64,000 nt of DNA from Sporosarcina aquimarina (GCF_019748715.1 NZ_JACLBZ010000002.1:62001-126000), one strand, 5' to 3'. Shown: positions 19,067 to 29,056, counted from the stretch's first letter. Program-made: numbers and translations. The notes: a model not told the origin generated them from the letters alone.

Positions 19067-20961
19067 ACGGTTTCTCTTTCTGCAGCCTTTTTAATAGCTT
19101 CCATCGTGACTTCGGCGACATGTTCCGGCGTCATGTGGATCTCCATTAATAAGTCATCGACATTTCCATGTTCAATGAATTCATCCGGAATACCAATTCG
19201 CTCAATAATCGTAGATGTGTGATTCACTTCTGCCGCATATTCAAGGACCGCGCTGCCAAAGCCGCCCGCAAGCACTGCTTCCTCAATTGTGATGATCGGC
19301 TTGCCCTGTTTAAATAATTCATCCAATAAATCGGTATCAAGTGGTTTAATGAAGCGCGCATTGACGATCGATACATTTTTCCCCTGCTGTTTCATTTGCT
19401 CTGCTGCTGCAAACGCCATTGGAATTGTCGTACCGAATGTTAAAATGGTCGCGTCTTCACCTTTTTTCAACACTTCCCATGTACCGATTGGAATGGTGTG
19501 GAGTTCTTCATCCATTGGAACGCCATAACCGTTTCCACGAGGGAATCTCATAGCGATTGGACCTTCATTATGCTCGATCGCCGTCTTCACCATATGCTGA
19601 CCTTCGTTTTCGTCTTTAGGCATCATAATGACCAAGTTCGGCATATGACGCAAGAATGCGATATCAAAGACCCCATGATGTGTTTCACCATCTGCACCGA
19701 CTAAACCGGCTCTGTCAATTCCGATGAAGACATTCAATTTTTGTCTTGTAATATCATGCAGCATCTGATCATAGGAGCGTTGCAGGAACGTAGAATAAAT
19801 AGCCAAGAACGGCTTCATTCCTGTTGCTGCAAGTCCAGCCGCCATTGTCGTCGCGTGCTGTTCAGCGATTCCGACATCAAAAAAGCGATCCGGAAATTCT
19901 GCCGCAAAAGACTCAAGTTTTGAACCTACAGGCATAGCAGGAGTAATTGCAACAATCCGTCGATCTTTTCTCGCAAGCTTACGAACGGTTTCAGACACTA
20001 ACGCGCTCCATGCTGGACCTTTCGCCGGAGACTTTACGAAATCACCCGTCTCGATCTTATAAGGACCCGTGCCGTGCCAAGTACCGATTTTATCCATCTC
20101 AGCCGGACTGTAGCCTTTTCCTTTTTTCGTAATCACATGAAGCAGGACCGGTCCTTCCATTTTCTTTGCATACTGCAGTGAACGTTCTAATTCGGTAAAG
20201 TCATGTCCGTCAATCGGACCTAAATAGGTGAACCCTAATTCTTCGAAAAACACACCATTGACGACCAAATATTTCAAGCTGTCTTTTACACGCTCTGCAG
20301 CTGTTGCAACTCTTCCACCAACCGCAGGAATTTTCCGCAAAATAAATTCCAGCTCGTCTTTAACATTGTTGTACTTTCCAGCCGTACGTAACTTACCCAA
20401 AATGGAATGCAACGCACCAACGTTCGGAGCAATGGACATTTCATTGTCGTTTAAAATCACGGTAATATTCGTCTTCTCATGACCGATATGATTCAATGCT
20501 TCCAGTGCCATACCACCGGTAAGCGCTCCGTCTCCAATGACCGGAATTACATAGCTTTTTTCATGTTTAATATCTCTCGCAACAGCCATTCCCATGGCCG
20601 CAGACAAAGATGTTGAACTGTGACCGGTTTCCCACACATCATGAATGCTTTCCGACATTTTCGGGAAACCGCTCAATCCTTTATATTTTCTAAGAGTATC
20701 GAATTCTCCGGCACGACCTGTCAAGATTTTATGGACATATGATTGGTGCCCAACATCCCATAAAATTTTGTCAGTCGGACTGTCAAAAATCCGATGTAAG
20801 GCGATCGTCAATTCAACGACACCTAGATTGGGTCCGATATGACCGCCTGTCACCGATAAATTTTCAATTAAGAAACTGCGGATATCTGCCGCCAATCCCT
20901 GTAATTGTTCTTTATCGAGCTCTTTAATAAAAGATGGATTTGTAATCGTTGTAAGATCCAT
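19063..20961 (-). CDS. dxs: 1-deoxy-D-xylulose-5-phosphate synthase
   Basis: 632 residues. Condenses pyruvate and glyceraldehyde 3-phosphate, the first step of the MEP isoprenoid pathway, using thiamine diphosphate. Motifs: [15 protein letters not shown], the ThDP-binding [15 protein letters not shown], and [15 protein letters not shown] with the catalytic Glu. The ATG giving MDLTTI is preferred (AAGGTG ten bases upstream and agreement with the family); GTG at 20970 is the alternative. Works with IspA and IspG, also in this window. Confidence 0.95.
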   Translation of the reverse strand: MDLTTITNPSFIKELDKEQLQGLAADIRSFLIENLSVTGGHIGPNLGVVELTIALHRIFDSPTDKILWDVGHQSYVHKILTGRAGEFDTLRKYKGLSGFPKMSESIHDVWETGHSSTSLSAAMGMAVARDIKHEKSYVIPVIGDGALTGGMALEALNHIGHEKTNITVILNDNEMSIAPNVGALHSILGKLRTAGKYNNVKDELEFILRKIPAVGGRVATAAERVKDSLKYLVVNGVFFEELGFTYLGPIDGHDFTELERSLQYAKKMEGPVLLHVITKKGKGYSPAEMDKIGTWHGTGPYKIETGDFVKSPAKGPAWSALVSETVRKLARKDRRIVAITPAMPVGSKLESFAAEFPDRFFDVGIAEQHATTMAAGLAATGMKPFLAIYSTFLQRSYDQMLHDITRQKLNVFIGIDRAGLVGADGETHHGVFDIAFLRHMPNLVIMMPKDENEGQHMVKTAIEHNEGPIAMRFPRGNGYGVPMDEELHTIPIGTWEVLKKGEDATILTFGTTIPMAFAAAEQMKQQGKNVSIVNARFIKPLDTDLLDELFKQGKPIITIEEAVLAGGFGSAVLEYAAEVNHTSTIIERIGIPDEFIEHGNVDDLLMEIHMTPEHVAEVTMEAIKKAAERETV

Positions 20962-21103
20962 CGTGATCACACACCTTCATCAAGTAAGTAATTCTTTCTA
21001 TTCCTGCACAATCAATCGCATGAACCGTCTTATACGTGTTGCGTGCGACTTCCAAAAGGGAACTTTTTTTACCCAGACATTGAGTTTACTGTTTGTTTTC
21101 TAC

Positions 21104-21131
21104 ATTATAACAGTAAGATCGCCGGTGACAA
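21104..21131 (-). promoter_or_regulatory. Sigma-A promoter of dxs-tlyA
   Basis: TTGTCA, 16-nt spacer, perfect TATAAT on the minus strand, giving a leader of roughly 135 nt before dxs. Confidence 0.65.
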
Positions 21132-21147
21132 ATATAATGGTCTCGTT

Positions 21148-22032
21148 CTACTTATTCCGCTCAATAATATAGTCCGCCAACAAATGCAATATAGAATGCT
21201 CCAAATCAATCGAACGCAAGGCATTGATTGCTTCTTCATGACGTGCTTTTAACTGAGTTTGTGCGCCTTCGATTCCAAGTAAGGATGGATAGGTCGATTT
21301 CTCACTCGTCATATCACTGTTTGCAGGTTTACCCAGCTGTTCAGTTGTAGCCGTGACATCTAATATATCGTCTTGAATTTGGAAGGCAAGACCGATATTT
21401 CGAGAAAAACGAGCCAACTGGAATCTTTGGTCAGCCGTCGCTTCGGCTAAAACTGCACCCGCATCGATGCAATATGCCAACAATGCACCTGTTTTATGCA
21501 GATGTACTTCTTCTAAATCAGCTAAAGGCAACACTTGCTGTTCGCCCTTCATATCCAGAACTTGCCCCTTTACCATGCCTTGAGCGCCGGAAGCTTTTGC
21601 CAATAAACCGACCAATTCAATTGCGGCAGCTGGCGGTGTTTCCCGCAGGTCTGCCAATGCTTGGAATGCCAAAGCTTGCATCGCATCGCCTGCCAATGTA
21701 GCCACGTCTTCTCCGAATTTCTTATGGTTGGTCGGCTTCCCTCTTCTGAAATCGTCGTCATCCATGCAAGGCAGGTCATCATGTATCAATGAGTATGTAT
21801 GTATCAATTCAACAGAAGCAGCAACTTTTAATGCATCTGCAGAATCCAAATGTAAGTCTGATAAAACAGCTAGGACTAGTAAAGGCCGAATTCTTTTACC
21901 GCCTGCTTGTATGGAATACGTCATCGATTCATGCAAAATATCGGGAATATCCGACTTTGCCAATTGATTCGTCAATTCTCTTTCGATTTCAGGGATTTTT
22001 TCATCCATAAATGTTTTTAATTTCTCATTCAT
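21148..22032 (-). CDS. ispA: Farnesyl diphosphate synthase (geranyltranstransferase)
   Basis: 294 residues, trans-prenyltransferase. First Asp-rich motif DDLPCMDDDDFRRG near residue 87, second DDILD near residue 228, and GGKRIRPLL in the substrate site. Makes C15 farnesyl diphosphate from IPP and DMAPP. The ATG giving MNEKLKTF is chosen: it has AGAAGGTG upstream and overlaps the xseB end. Third gene of xseA-xseB-ispA. Confidence 0.94.
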   Translation of the reverse strand: MNEKLKTFMDEKIPEIERELTNQLAKSDIPDILHESMTYSIQAGGKRIRPLLVLAVLSDLHLDSADALKVAASVELIHTYSLIHDDLPCMDDDDFRRGKPTNHKKFGEDVATLAGDAMQALAFQALADLRETPPAAAIELVGLLAKASGAQGMVKGQVLDMKGEQQVLPLADLEEVHLHKTGALLAYCIDAGAVLAEATADQRFQLARFSRNIGLAFQIQDDILDVTATTEQLGKPANSDMTSEKSTYPSLLGIEGAQTQLKARHEEAINALRSIDLEHSILHLLADYIIERNK

Positions 22033-22267
22033 TCGATTCACCTTCTGTCGGATCAAATGGAGCTTCTTTTCCATCTTGATCAATCATTCGAATCAGTTGT
22101 TTCTCTGCGTTTTGCAATTTCTTTTGACAATAGGCAGAGAGCTCCATCCCTTGCTTATACAATGTAATTGTATCTTCCAGGGGAGCCTCCCCAGCCTCTA
22201 ACTTTTGCACAATTTCTTCTAATTGATGCATTGCTTGTTCAAATTGCATTTCTTTTTCTTCTGCCAT
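22025..22267 (-). CDS. xseB: Exodeoxyribonuclease VII small subunit
   Basis: 80 residues, typical size. The conserved core FEQAMHQLEEIVQKLEAGEAPLEDTITLYKQG-like pattern is visible at about 9-45 (helical; charged and Leu-rich). Binds XseA to form the single-strand-specific exonuclease. Starts 2 nt after the xseA stop and overlaps ispA by 8 nt. Confidence 0.94.
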   Translation of the reverse strand: MAEEKEMQFEQAMHQLEEIVQKLEAGEAPLEDTITLYKQGMELSAYCQKKLQNAEKQLIRMIDQDGKEAPFDPTEGESNE

Positions 22268-22269
22268 CC

Positions 22270-23619
22270 CTACTTGACCTCCTTCGGAATTATGTTTTCT
22301 ACAACAGCTTGAACTGACCCATCTGACATTTGTACGGTCATTTTCTCACCAACAGAAAGGTTTTCAATCGATTTGACGACTTCATCTTCCTGATAGGCGA
22401 TCGAAAATCCCCTTTCCATTACTTGCAGTGGATTTAGTGCTTGCATCATGCGTGTGAGCGAGATAAAACGTTGTTGCTGATGTTTGACGTTCTGCTCGGC
22501 GGCACGATTCATTCGCATTGCCAACTGTTTTGTCTGTTGTTGTTCGAGCTGGATGCGGCGAATAGGTGTGTAGTACTGCAGACCAGCATATAAATTATCG
22601 AAAACCATACGCTTTTCCTGGATCAATGTGTTGCCGCTGCGCCGTAGTCGTTCTTCCAGATTGTCCATTTTTTCTATAAATGGCCGATACAATCGATCAG
22701 GATATTGTAGAGGATAGGCAGACCGTGCGGTTTCTAAACGCTTGTTTTGCTGTCTGAGTAATGTTTGGACAGCTAGATACATGGAACGCTGCTGATTTTT
22801 CAGATGCTGAAATAATTGCAATTGATCTGGAACCGCCATTTCAGCAGCAGCAGTCGGCGTCGGTGCACGAAGATCTGCGACATAGTCCGCTATTGTCGTG
22901 TCTGTTTCGTGTCCTACCGCACTGATGATCGGAATTCTGCTGGAGAAGATCGCCCGTGCGACTTCTTCTTCGTTAAAGGCCCATAGATCTTCTATGGATC
23001 CTCCTCCTCTGCCGACTAATAATACATCGATATCCGCTGTTCTGTTTGCCTGTTCGATTGCCTGCACGATAGATGGCGCTGCAGTACGTCCCTGAACTAA
23101 TGCAGGAAACAAGTACATCTTAGTCATCGGGAAGCGGCGGGTGATCGTAGAGTACATATCTCGCAGAGCCGCCCCGGATTCTGCAGTGACTATCCCGATC
23201 GTCTGAGGGGTTTGTGGGATGGGTTGTTTGAACCTGGCTTCAAAGAGTCCTTCTTGCTGCAGCTTCTTTTTCAACTGTTCAAAGGCTAGATAAAGAGCCC
23301 CAATCCCATCTGGCTCCATCGTTTGAACGTATAATTGGTAGGACCCGGCAGTTTCATAGACCGTGACATCTCCTGTTATCAATACATTCATGCCGTTTTC
23401 AGGTTTGAATTGGAGTGTATTGGAACGCGAGCGGAACATAGCTGCCTGAATTCTCGTTTTGTCGTCCTTTAACGTAAAATAGATATGCCCAGATGGATGG
23501 AGCTTGACGTTGGAGAGTTCTCCTTTTACATAGACGTTTCGCAGATGTGGATCTGCGTCGAATTTGCGTTTGACGTATTTTGTTAGCGCTTGAACGGTTA
23601 AAAAAGTTTGATTGGACAT
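22270..23619 (-). CDS. xseA: Exodeoxyribonuclease VII large subunit
   Basis: 449 residues. N-terminal OB-fold (about 1-100, with VYVKGELSNVKLHPSGHIYFT), catalytic domain with VGRGGGSIEDLWAFN and SAVGHETDTTIADYVADLRAPTPTAAAE, then a long coiled coil (about 260-390). Degrades single-stranded DNA from both ends. Separated from folD by 137 nt that contain a hairpin (about 23646-23675) but no T-tract, so it is not a clear terminator. Confidence 0.95.
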   Translation of the reverse strand: MSNQTFLTVQALTKYVKRKFDADPHLRNVYVKGELSNVKLHPSGHIYFTLKDDKTRIQAAMFRSRSNTLQFKPENGMNVLITGDVTVYETAGSYQLYVQTMEPDGIGALYLAFEQLKKKLQQEGLFEARFKQPIPQTPQTIGIVTAESGAALRDMYSTITRRFPMTKMYLFPALVQGRTAAPSIVQAIEQANRTADIDVLLVGRGGGSIEDLWAFNEEEVARAIFSSRIPIISAVGHETDTTIADYVADLRAPTPTAAAEMAVPDQLQLFQHLKNQQRSMYLAVQTLLRQQNKRLETARSAYPLQYPDRLYRPFIEKMDNLEERLRRSGNTLIQEKRMVFDNLYAGLQYYTPIRRIQLEQQQTKQLAMRMNRAAEQNVKHQQQRFISLTRMMQALNPLQVMERGFSIAYQEDEVVKSIENLSVGEKMTVQMSDGSVQAVVENIIPKEVK

Positions 23620-23756
23620 GTTGTTGTCACCTGCCCTTTTATGTATAGAGAGGCGCCTGGGATTGGCGTCTCTCGGTTAAAGTTACTGAAATGAGTGCTG
23701 ATTTATTTTGATTATGCACCTTTGATTTAAGAAAAGACAATAAAACTACATGATTC

Positions 23757-24623
23757 TTAGTTCTTAGTCCGGGAATTCAATTTGTTTTCTGCACTTTCTA
23801 CTGTGTTCTTCAATAGCATAGTGATGGTCATCGGGCCTACTCCGCCTGGGACTGGAGTGATGGCGCTGGCTACTTGTTCTGCAGATGCGTAGTCTACGTC
23901 TCCGCAAAGTTTGCCGTTTTCGTCGCGGTTCATGCCGACGTCGATGACAACAGCACCTTCTTTAATGTAATCGCCTGTGATAAATTTTGCCATGCCGATG
24001 GCAACGATCAAAATGTCCGCTTGTTTCGTGAAGCTTTTAAGATCATTTGTGCGTGAGTGGCAATAGGTGACAGTGGCGTCTTTTTGCAACAGCAGCTGTC
24101 CCATCGGCTTGCCTACGATATTACTTCTTCCGATGATGACAGCGTGTTTGCCCGCGATTTCTACTCCTGAGCGTTCGAGCAATTGCATGATGCCATATGG
24201 TGTACATGGCAGAAACGTTTGTTGACCGATCAGCATTTTGCCGACGTTCATCGGATGGAAACCATCGACGTCTTTTTCAGGACTGATGGCGCGAATGACT
24301 TTGTTTTCGTCGATATGCTTCGGTAATGGAAGTTGTACAAGAATCCCATCGATCGAATCGTCTTGATTCAATTTTTCTACTTCTTTTAAAAGATCTTCTT
24401 CAGAAACCGTATCAGGCAATTTGATCAGCTCAGATTTCATGCCTGCTTCGATACTGGATTTTTCTTTGTTTTTAACATACGTCTGAGATGCCGGATTTTC
24501 TCCAACTAAAATAACAGCTAGTCCAGGTTGATAGCCCTGTTTCACTAAAGAAGCCACTTGTTCTTTCAGTTCTTCTCGGATTTCTTGTCCAATTGCTTTT
24601 CCATCAATTTTTTTACTAGACAT
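23757..24623 (-). CDS. folD: FolD, methylene-THF dehydrogenase/cyclohydrolase
   Basis: 288 residues. Bifunctional one-carbon enzyme converting 5,10-methylene-THF to 10-formyl-THF. Motifs: [14 protein letters not shown] with the catalytic Lys, [12 protein letters not shown], and the Rossmann segment [15 protein letters not shown]; it ends with [16 protein letters not shown]. The ATG giving MSSKKIDG is preferred because GGTGGG precedes it. Follows nusB by 90 nt. Confidence 0.95.
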   Translation of the reverse strand: MSSKKIDGKAIGQEIREELKEQVASLVKQGYQPGLAVILVGENPASQTYVKNKEKSSIEAGMKSELIKLPDTVSEEDLLKEVEKLNQDDSIDGILVQLPLPKHIDENKVIRAISPEKDVDGFHPMNVGKMLIGQQTFLPCTPYGIMQLLERSGVEIAGKHAVIIGRSNIVGKPMGQLLLQKDATVTYCHSRTNDLKSFTKQADILIVAIGMAKFITGDYIKEGAVVIDVGMNRDENGKLCGDVDYASAEQVASAITPVPGGVGPMTITMLLKNTVESAENKLNSRTKN

Positions 24624-24713
24624 GATTTTCCCACCAAACATTTTGTTATTTGTATTGAAAGTTGATCGAGCTCTAACGTGCATACTTCACTTCATATGGG
24701 AAGTGAGCCGAAA

Positions 24714-25088
24714 TCAGTTGAATTTAGATAATACACCGTTGACAAAACGACCGGACTTTTCGTCTCCAAATGTTTTACACAATTCAATCGCTTCATTTAG
24801 GATCACTCGGTCAGGAACTTCTTTATTGTGCAGGAGCTCGTAAACAGCAAGCCTCAGAACCGTACGTTCTATTTTCGGCAGTCTGTCAATCGACCAGTTT
24901 TCCAATTTATTTGTGATTTCGTTATCAATTTCCGTCAAGTTTTCCGCTGTGCCTCGAACCAATTGTTCGTAAAACGTATTAAGAGGCGCATCGACTACAT
25001 ATCCGATGGCTTCGTCTACATTCATTTCACTATTGTCCAGCTGAAACAGCGTTTGAATTGCCTTTTCACGTGCTTCTCGTCGTTTCAT
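24714..25088 (-). CDS. nusB: NusB, transcription antitermination factor
   Basis: 124 residues, all-helical family of this size. The pattern MKRREAREKAIQTLFQLD at the N terminus and ILNEAIELCKTFGDEKSGRFVNGVLSK at the C terminus are diagnostic (shown separately). Binds boxA RNA with NusE during rRNA transcription. The yqhY-nusB-folD order is conserved, though a terminator lies between yqhY and nusB here. Confidence 0.94.
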   Translation of the reverse strand: MKRREAREKAIQTLFQLDNSEMNVDEAIGYVVDAPLNTFYEQLVRGTAENLTEIDNEITNKLENWSIDRLPKIERTVLRLAVYELLHNKEVPDRVILNEAIELCKTFGDEKSGRFVNGVLSKFN

Positions 25089-25428
25089 ATTTCTTATCTC
25101 CTCTGCCGCGCATCTTCAAAACCTAATGATAGCACAAAAGCCACGAAAAGAACTAGTAGAATCCTGTGATTTTGTGCGAACCATTGCGATTTAGAGACAA
25201 AGAACTTTGAATAGATGCAGATCAAGGAAAAAAGAGGCTGCCCGATATGTTCACCTGACTTGCAGACGGCTATTTTCCGGCTGCAAGAAATGCTTTTTTA
25301 CAACTAACTCGTGACAGTCGATATCGTCAGGAAATGTGCGTTGCGCTACCTACTCTTCTGAATCACATAAAAAAGACTATCACTGAAAGATATTTCTTTC
25401 AGGATAGCCCCTTTTACTTTTCTATAGA
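25089..25428. other. Intergenic region between yqhY and nusB
   Basis: 340 bases with no supported gene. It contains the yqhY terminator (25369-25409) and an upstream stem (about 25256-25288, CTTGCAG-type arms) followed on the plus strand by a T-tract. That stem resembles a terminator with no gene to serve, and may be a remnant. Confidence 0.5.
25369..25409 (-). terminator. Terminator of accB-accC-yqhY
   Basis: Long stem (GGCTATC-CTGAAAGA with TCTTTCAG-GATAGTC, one bulge) followed by TTTTTT on the minus strand, 20 nt after the yqhY stop. Confidence 0.85.
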
Positions 25429-25815
25429 TTATTCATCGAATTGAATGCCCGTAATATGAACATTCACTTCATGAGTAGTAAGTGAAGTCATATGATAGAT
25501 CGCTTGGCGAACTTCATTTTGAATTTCTGCCGCAACTGCAGGAATTGAATGGCCATATTCGATAATGCAATACACATCGATCTTCAGTCCTTCATCTGCC
25601 CACTCGGTCTTCACACCCTTACCATACATCACTTTACCCAGTTTTTCCGCAACTCCTGTCGCAAAATTCCCTTGAGTGGCAACAACACCACCGACTTCCG
25701 CCGTGGCAATGCCTATGATGACTTCAAGTACTTCAGGCGCGAGTTGGACACGTCCAAGTGCAGCATCTCCAGACGGTGTCATTCCGACAAACGATGGATT
25801 TGTTTTATCAGCCAT
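25429..25815 (-). CDS. yqhY: Asp23/Gls24 family protein YqhY
   Basis: 128 residues. Typical Asp23 pattern: GRVQLAPEVLEVIIGIATAEV, a GVV segment, and the DVYCIIEYGHSIPAVAAEIQ stretch (residues about 79-98). In B. subtilis YqhY is linked to acetyl-CoA carboxylase and its gene follows accB-accC, the same arrangement as here. Cytoplasmic, no enzyme motif. Ribosome site GGAGGAG precedes the ATG; gap to accC is 16 nt. Confidence 0.92.
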   Translation of the reverse strand: MADKTNPSFVGMTPSGDAALGRVQLAPEVLEVIIGIATAEVGGVVATQGNFATGVAEKLGKVMYGKGVKTEWADEGLKIDVYCIIEYGHSIPAVAAEIQNEVRQAIYHMTSLTTHEVNVHITGIQFDE

Positions 25816-25831
25816 TACACTTCTCCTCCAA

Positions 25832-27178
25832 TTAATTCATGACGTCATATTTCTCTAAAAACTTCGTATCAAAGTCACCGGATTGGAATACTTCATGATC
25901 CATTAATTTAGAATGGAATGGAATCGTCGTATGTACACCTTCAACTACGAATTCATCCAATGCACGTTTCATCCGAGCGACCGCTTGCTCGCGCGTATCG
26001 GCATGTACAATCAATTTCGCGACCATTGAGTCATAAAATGGCGGGATCGCATACCCTGGATAAACAGCTGAATCCACACGTACTCCAAAACCGCCAGGGG
26101 GCAAGTACATAGTCACTTGACCAGGTGAAGGCATGAAATTCTTTTCTGGGTTTTCAGCATTTATACGGCATTCGATCGACCAGCCGTTCACTTGGATATC
26201 TTCCTGTTTGATCGATAGTTTTTCGCCAGAGGCTACTTTCAACTGTTGTTGGATTAAATCGACACCAGTAATCATCTCTGTAACAGGATGTTCCACTTGG
26301 ATGCGCGTATTCATTTCCATAAAATAGAACGTTTGATTGATATGGTCGAAAATGAATTCTACTGTACCTGCACCGCGGTAATTGACGGCTTCAGCAGCTT
26401 TGACAGCAGCTTCCCCCATCTGCTTACGCAACTCCGGAGTCAAAGCTGGAGATGGCGCTTCTTCGACTAGCTTTTGCATACGGCGCTGAATCGAACAATC
26501 ACGTTCTCCGAGGTGAATCGTGTTGCCGAATTTATCTGCTAATACTTGTACTTCTACATGACGGAAAACTTCGATGTATTTTTCAAGATAGACCCCTGGA
26601 TTACCGAATGCTGCAGCAGCTTCTTTTTGCGTGATGTTCACGCCTTTTACAAGTTCTTCTTCATCGCGTGCGACACGGATTCCTTTCCCCCCGCCGCCAG
26701 CTGTAGCTTTGATGATAACAGGGAAGCCGATTTCTTTTGCAACTTTTAAAGCGTGATCTGCGTCATCCACGATTCCGTCAGAACCAGGAACAATCGGAAC
26801 GCCTGCTTCTTGCATCGTGTTTCGCGCTACATCTTTCGTACCCATTTTCGAAATTGCTTCAGATGTAGGTCCGATGAATTCAATATTCACTTCTTCACAT
26901 AATTCTGCGAAGCTGGCATTTTCCGCGAGAAACCCATAGCCTGGATGGATCCCGTCGCAATCAGTTGCTTTCGCTACACTGATGACATTCGAGAAATTCA
27001 GGTAGCTGTCAGTTGATAAGCGAGGTCCGATGCAGTAAGCTTCGTCGGCCAGTTGGACATGCAGCGCCTCTTGATCGGCTTCTGAATAAACTGCCACTGT
27101 TTGAATGCCCAGTTCTTTACAAGCACGGATAATCCGTACTGCGATTTCTCCTCGGTTTGCAATTAATACTTTTTTCAT
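25832..27178 (-). CDS. accC: Biotin carboxylase subunit of acetyl-CoA carboxylase
   Basis: 448 residues. ATP-grasp enzyme that carboxylates the biotin on AccB, the first step of fatty acid synthesis. Motifs: [17 protein letters not shown] at the N terminus, Gly-rich ATP loop [14 protein letters not shown], and [18 protein letters not shown] with metal ligands and catalytic Arg. Lies 13 nt after accB, with TAAGGGGGA upstream of the ATG. Confidence 0.96.
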   Translation of the reverse strand: MKKVLIANRGEIAVRIIRACKELGIQTVAVYSEADQEALHVQLADEAYCIGPRLSTDSYLNFSNVISVAKATDCDGIHPGYGFLAENASFAELCEEVNIEFIGPTSEAISKMGTKDVARNTMQEAGVPIVPGSDGIVDDADHALKVAKEIGFPVIIKATAGGGGKGIRVARDEEELVKGVNITQKEAAAAFGNPGVYLEKYIEVFRHVEVQVLADKFGNTIHLGERDCSIQRRMQKLVEEAPSPALTPELRKQMGEAAVKAAEAVNYRGAGTVEFIFDHINQTFYFMEMNTRIQVEHPVTEMITGVDLIQQQLKVASGEKLSIKQEDIQVNGWSIECRINAENPEKNFMPSPGQVTMYLPPGGFGVRVDSAVYPGYAIPPFYDSMVAKLIVHADTREQAVARMKRALDEFVVEGVHTTIPFHSKLMDHEVFQSGDFDTKFLEKYDVMN

Positions 27179-27191
27179 TTGTCAGTCCCCC

Positions 27192-27701
27192 TTAATTCTC
27201 TTTAACAAGGAATAAAGGTTGTCCGTATTCTACAAGTTGACCGTCTTGCACTAACACTTCAACGATTTCCCCGGATACTTCGGATTCGATTTCATTAAAT
27301 AGTTTCATAGCTTCTACAATACAAACAATGGATTCAGCTGTGACTTTATCGCCTTTTTTAACATATGGAGCAGCGTCAGGTGAAGAAGCTTGGTAGTATG
27401 TACCAACCATTGGCGAAGTAATTTTGTGCAATGATGCATCTTCTGCTACTTCAACAGGTGCTGATGCTTGTGCTGGTGTTTCTGCAGGAGCCGGAGCTGC
27501 TGGCGCTGCAACTGGAGCCGCAACTTGCGGTACTGCCTGTGGAGCTGGAGCTGCTAACGGAGCATCAGAAACCACTGTAAGCGTTTCCCCAGAACTTTTT
27601 TCTAGTTTAATTTTTCCACCGTCCGATTCGAACGTGAACTTTTGGATGGATGATTGATCGATTAGTTTGATAATTTCTCGAATTTCTTGAATTTTCAACA
27701 T
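27192..27701 (-). CDS. accB: Biotin carboxyl carrier protein of acetyl-CoA carboxylase
   Basis: 169 residues. N-terminal helical segment, a long Ala/Pro linker (about 50-90), and a C-terminal biotinyl domain with the biotinylated Lys in EAMKLFNEI. Carries the carboxyl group between AccC and the carboxyltransferase, which is not in this window. The linker explains the highly biased codon content. AGGAG site upstream of the ATG. Confidence 0.96.
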   Translation of the reverse strand: MLKIQEIREIIKLIDQSSIQKFTFESDGGKIKLEKSSGETLTVVSDAPLAAPAPQAVPQVAAPVAAPAAPAPAETPAQASAPVEVAEDASLHKITSPMVGTYYQASSPDAAPYVKKGDKVTAESIVCIVEAMKLFNEIESEVSGEIVEVLVQDGQLVEYGQPLFLVKEN

Positions 27702-27936
27702 AACTGATTCTCCTGACTATTTTATTCTTCCTATCTTCTACTATGATAGACGTTTTACTATAAATTTGGAATAGTAAAATCGTATTTTATTCATTAATCA
27801 AAGAAAAGTCCCAATTATTTCTAACATACACTTTACTAAATGATCAATAACATCGTGACTTTATTGCGTTCAGTTTTTGAATTGTGATTAGGTCTGCGTG
27901 ACGCAGGATGTAGCGATCTTATCCTGCATTCTATTG

Positions 27937-27969
27937 TTCAGTGAGAGTTTTCTGCTGAATAAAGATAAA
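27937..27969 (+). repeat. Short repeat motif, copy 1
   Basis: Pattern TTCAGTG, spacer, GCTGAAT, 2 nt, AGATAAA, where TTCAG and CTGAA can pair. It shares GAGTTTTCTGCTGAAT exactly with the minus strand of 54122-54150, and its ends match 54188-54225. All copies are intergenic. Confidence 0.4.
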
Positions 27970-27996
27970 AACCAGAAGCCATCGAGGCCCCTGGTT
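27965..27996 (-). terminator. Terminator of the spoIIIA operon
   Basis: 11-bp stem with two G-U pairs (AACCAGGGGCC with GGCTTCTGGTT, 5-nt loop) followed by TTTTT, directly after spoIIIAH. Confidence 0.75.
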
Positions 27997-28003
27997 GAAC
28001 TGT

Positions 28004-28555
28004 TTATTCTTTTGATTCAGCAAAATCCACTTTGACAGTTTGCGCGCCATCCCAGCTTGACATGATGTATTGAGTGATTTCATCCGCCATTTGAGGTGAA
28101 TGCTCTTCATTTGATAGGACTGTAACGTTTACACGTTCTTCCTCTCCTCGGACAAATACTTCCGGGTAGCCCAGTGCTTTGATTTGCATTTCCATCAAAG
28201 CTTCTGTGGAGCTTACTTTGCGCAATTCTGCAATCTCATCAAAGATTTCATTTTTTTCTTCTGCTGTAAAGTCGGAGGAAGTCATTTTTGCGGTTAACTG
28301 CTCCACCATTTCACTGCGCTCGTTTCGTACTTCCATTCGCATATCCTGGAAGATATACGATTCGGCAAAGACTGGTTTCACTTCATCCGTTTTACCTTCT
28401 TTCTCCAGTAACTTCGTCGCATCTTTTGTTTCTTTCGTGAAGATCGCGATTCCATCAAACGGCATAGGTGCCTCTTTTTTGACGTAGTAGATGGAGATGA
28501 CTGCTACAAGACTGAGTAATGTTAAAAACCAAACTGTTCGTTTATTTGCTTTCAA
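28004..28555 (-). CDS. spoIIIAH: SpoIIIAH, mother-cell component of the sporulation channel
   Basis: 183 residues (B. subtilis about 218). One N-terminal membrane helix (about 7-24), a charged linker, then an extracellular ring-building/YscJ-like domain (about 60-180) that in B. subtilis binds forespore SpoIIQ across the intermembrane space. The helical EMVEQLTAKM...EIFDEIAELRKV region followed by ALGYPEVFV and VNVTVLSNEEH fits the family. The start overlaps the spoIIIAG end by 14 nt. Last gene of the operon, before a terminator and accB, as in B. subtilis. Confidence 0.92.
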   Translation of the reverse strand: MKANKRTVWFLTLLSLVAVISIYYVKKEAPMPFDGIAIFTKETKDATKLLEKEGKTDEVKPVFAESYIFQDMRMEVRNERSEMVEQLTAKMTSSDFTAEEKNEIFDEIAELRKVSSTEALMEMQIKALGYPEVFVRGEEERVNVTVLSNEEHSPQMADEITQYIMSSWDGAQTVKVDFAESKE

Positions 28556-28967
28556 GATGATTCCCCCTTTTCTTCATTTCCACGATAACAATACGATGTT
28601 CAGGCAATTGAAGGACGTTGGCTAGTAATTGTGAGAGTTCGTTTCGCACAGCCTGATCTTCGGCTCCTTCCGCCACAACGAGCAGGCCTTTTAACTTAGA
28701 TTCATTTTTAGCCTGAGTGTCGGAGATCGAAAAGTACCCAGCCAATGAACTCTCGACTTCTCTCTCGTCATAATGAAAGTAAACCGTAACTTTCCCTAGT
28801 CCCTCCATTTGTTCAAGCGTTTCTTCTAATGTGGATTGCAGACGCTGCTCTTCTTTTTTTCGGTTTTCCCCTCCTAGACTTTCCGTGCTGGTGATGTACA
28901 AGATGCCAAATACAATCATCATAAGACCGACTAACAACATTTGGGATTTTTTCTTTGTTTTTTGCAT
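28542..28967 (-). CDS. spoIIIAG: SpoIIIAG, shortened ring-forming protein of the sporulation channel
   Basis: 141 residues against about 229 in B. subtilis. An N-terminal membrane helix (about 9-26) is followed by a helix (about 38-58), a first strand GKVTVYFHYDERE, only about 20 residues of loop, then the strand and helix LKGLLVVAEGAEDQAVRNEL and the ending PEHRIVIVEM. This is the ring-building motif. In B. subtilis a long beta-rich insertion interrupts it and forms the barrel part of the 30-subunit ring; here that insertion is almost entirely missing. The ribosome site is weak (GGTGATGG). Confidence 0.88.
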   Translation of the reverse strand: MQKTKKKSQMLLVGLMMIVFGILYITSTESLGGENRKKEEQRLQSTLEETLEQMEGLGKVTVYFHYDEREVESSLAGYFSISDTQAKNESKLKGLLVVAEGAEDQAVRNELSQLLANVLQLPEHRIVIVEMKKRGNHLESK

Positions 28968-29027
28968 GTTTCCATCACCATCTCATAGTGGCTTTCATTC
29001 AGTTACCAAATGGGATTCTACATTTGC

Positions 29028-29056
29028 ATAGTATGTAGAGTTAAAACAACTTATGA
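29028..29056 (-). promoter_or_regulatory. Possible internal sporulation promoter before spoIIIAG
   Basis: TCATAAG, 14-nt spacer, CATACTAT on the minus strand resembles a sigma-E site (consensus about KMATATT, 14, CATACANT) with two mismatches in each box. It straddles the end of the shortened spoIIIAF. B. subtilis also has an internal promoter within spoIIIAF serving spoIIIAG-AH. Confidence 0.4.

Larger units (their letters stand above)
27702..28003. other. Intergenic region between spoIIIAH and accB
   Basis: 302 bases containing the spoIIIAH terminator and presumably the accB promoter, which I could not place with confidence. A short inverted repeat (TACTAT, 9 nt, ATAGTA at about 27757-27777) lies upstream of accB and may be an operator. 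One copy of a short repeat motif is at 27937-27969. Confidence 0.5.

Noticed and set aside
23646-23675. Hairpin between folD and xseA as terminator
   Set aside because: The stem is good, but neither strand has a T-tract after it.
25256-25288. Terminator-like hairpin with plus-strand T-tract between nusB and yqhY
   Set aside because: No plus-strand gene precedes it; kept only as a note in the intergenic entry.
27424-27657. Plus-strand frame rich in Ala, Gly and Thr opposite accB
   Set aside because: It is the complement of the Ala/Pro linker of AccB; its composition is a by-product of that repeat.
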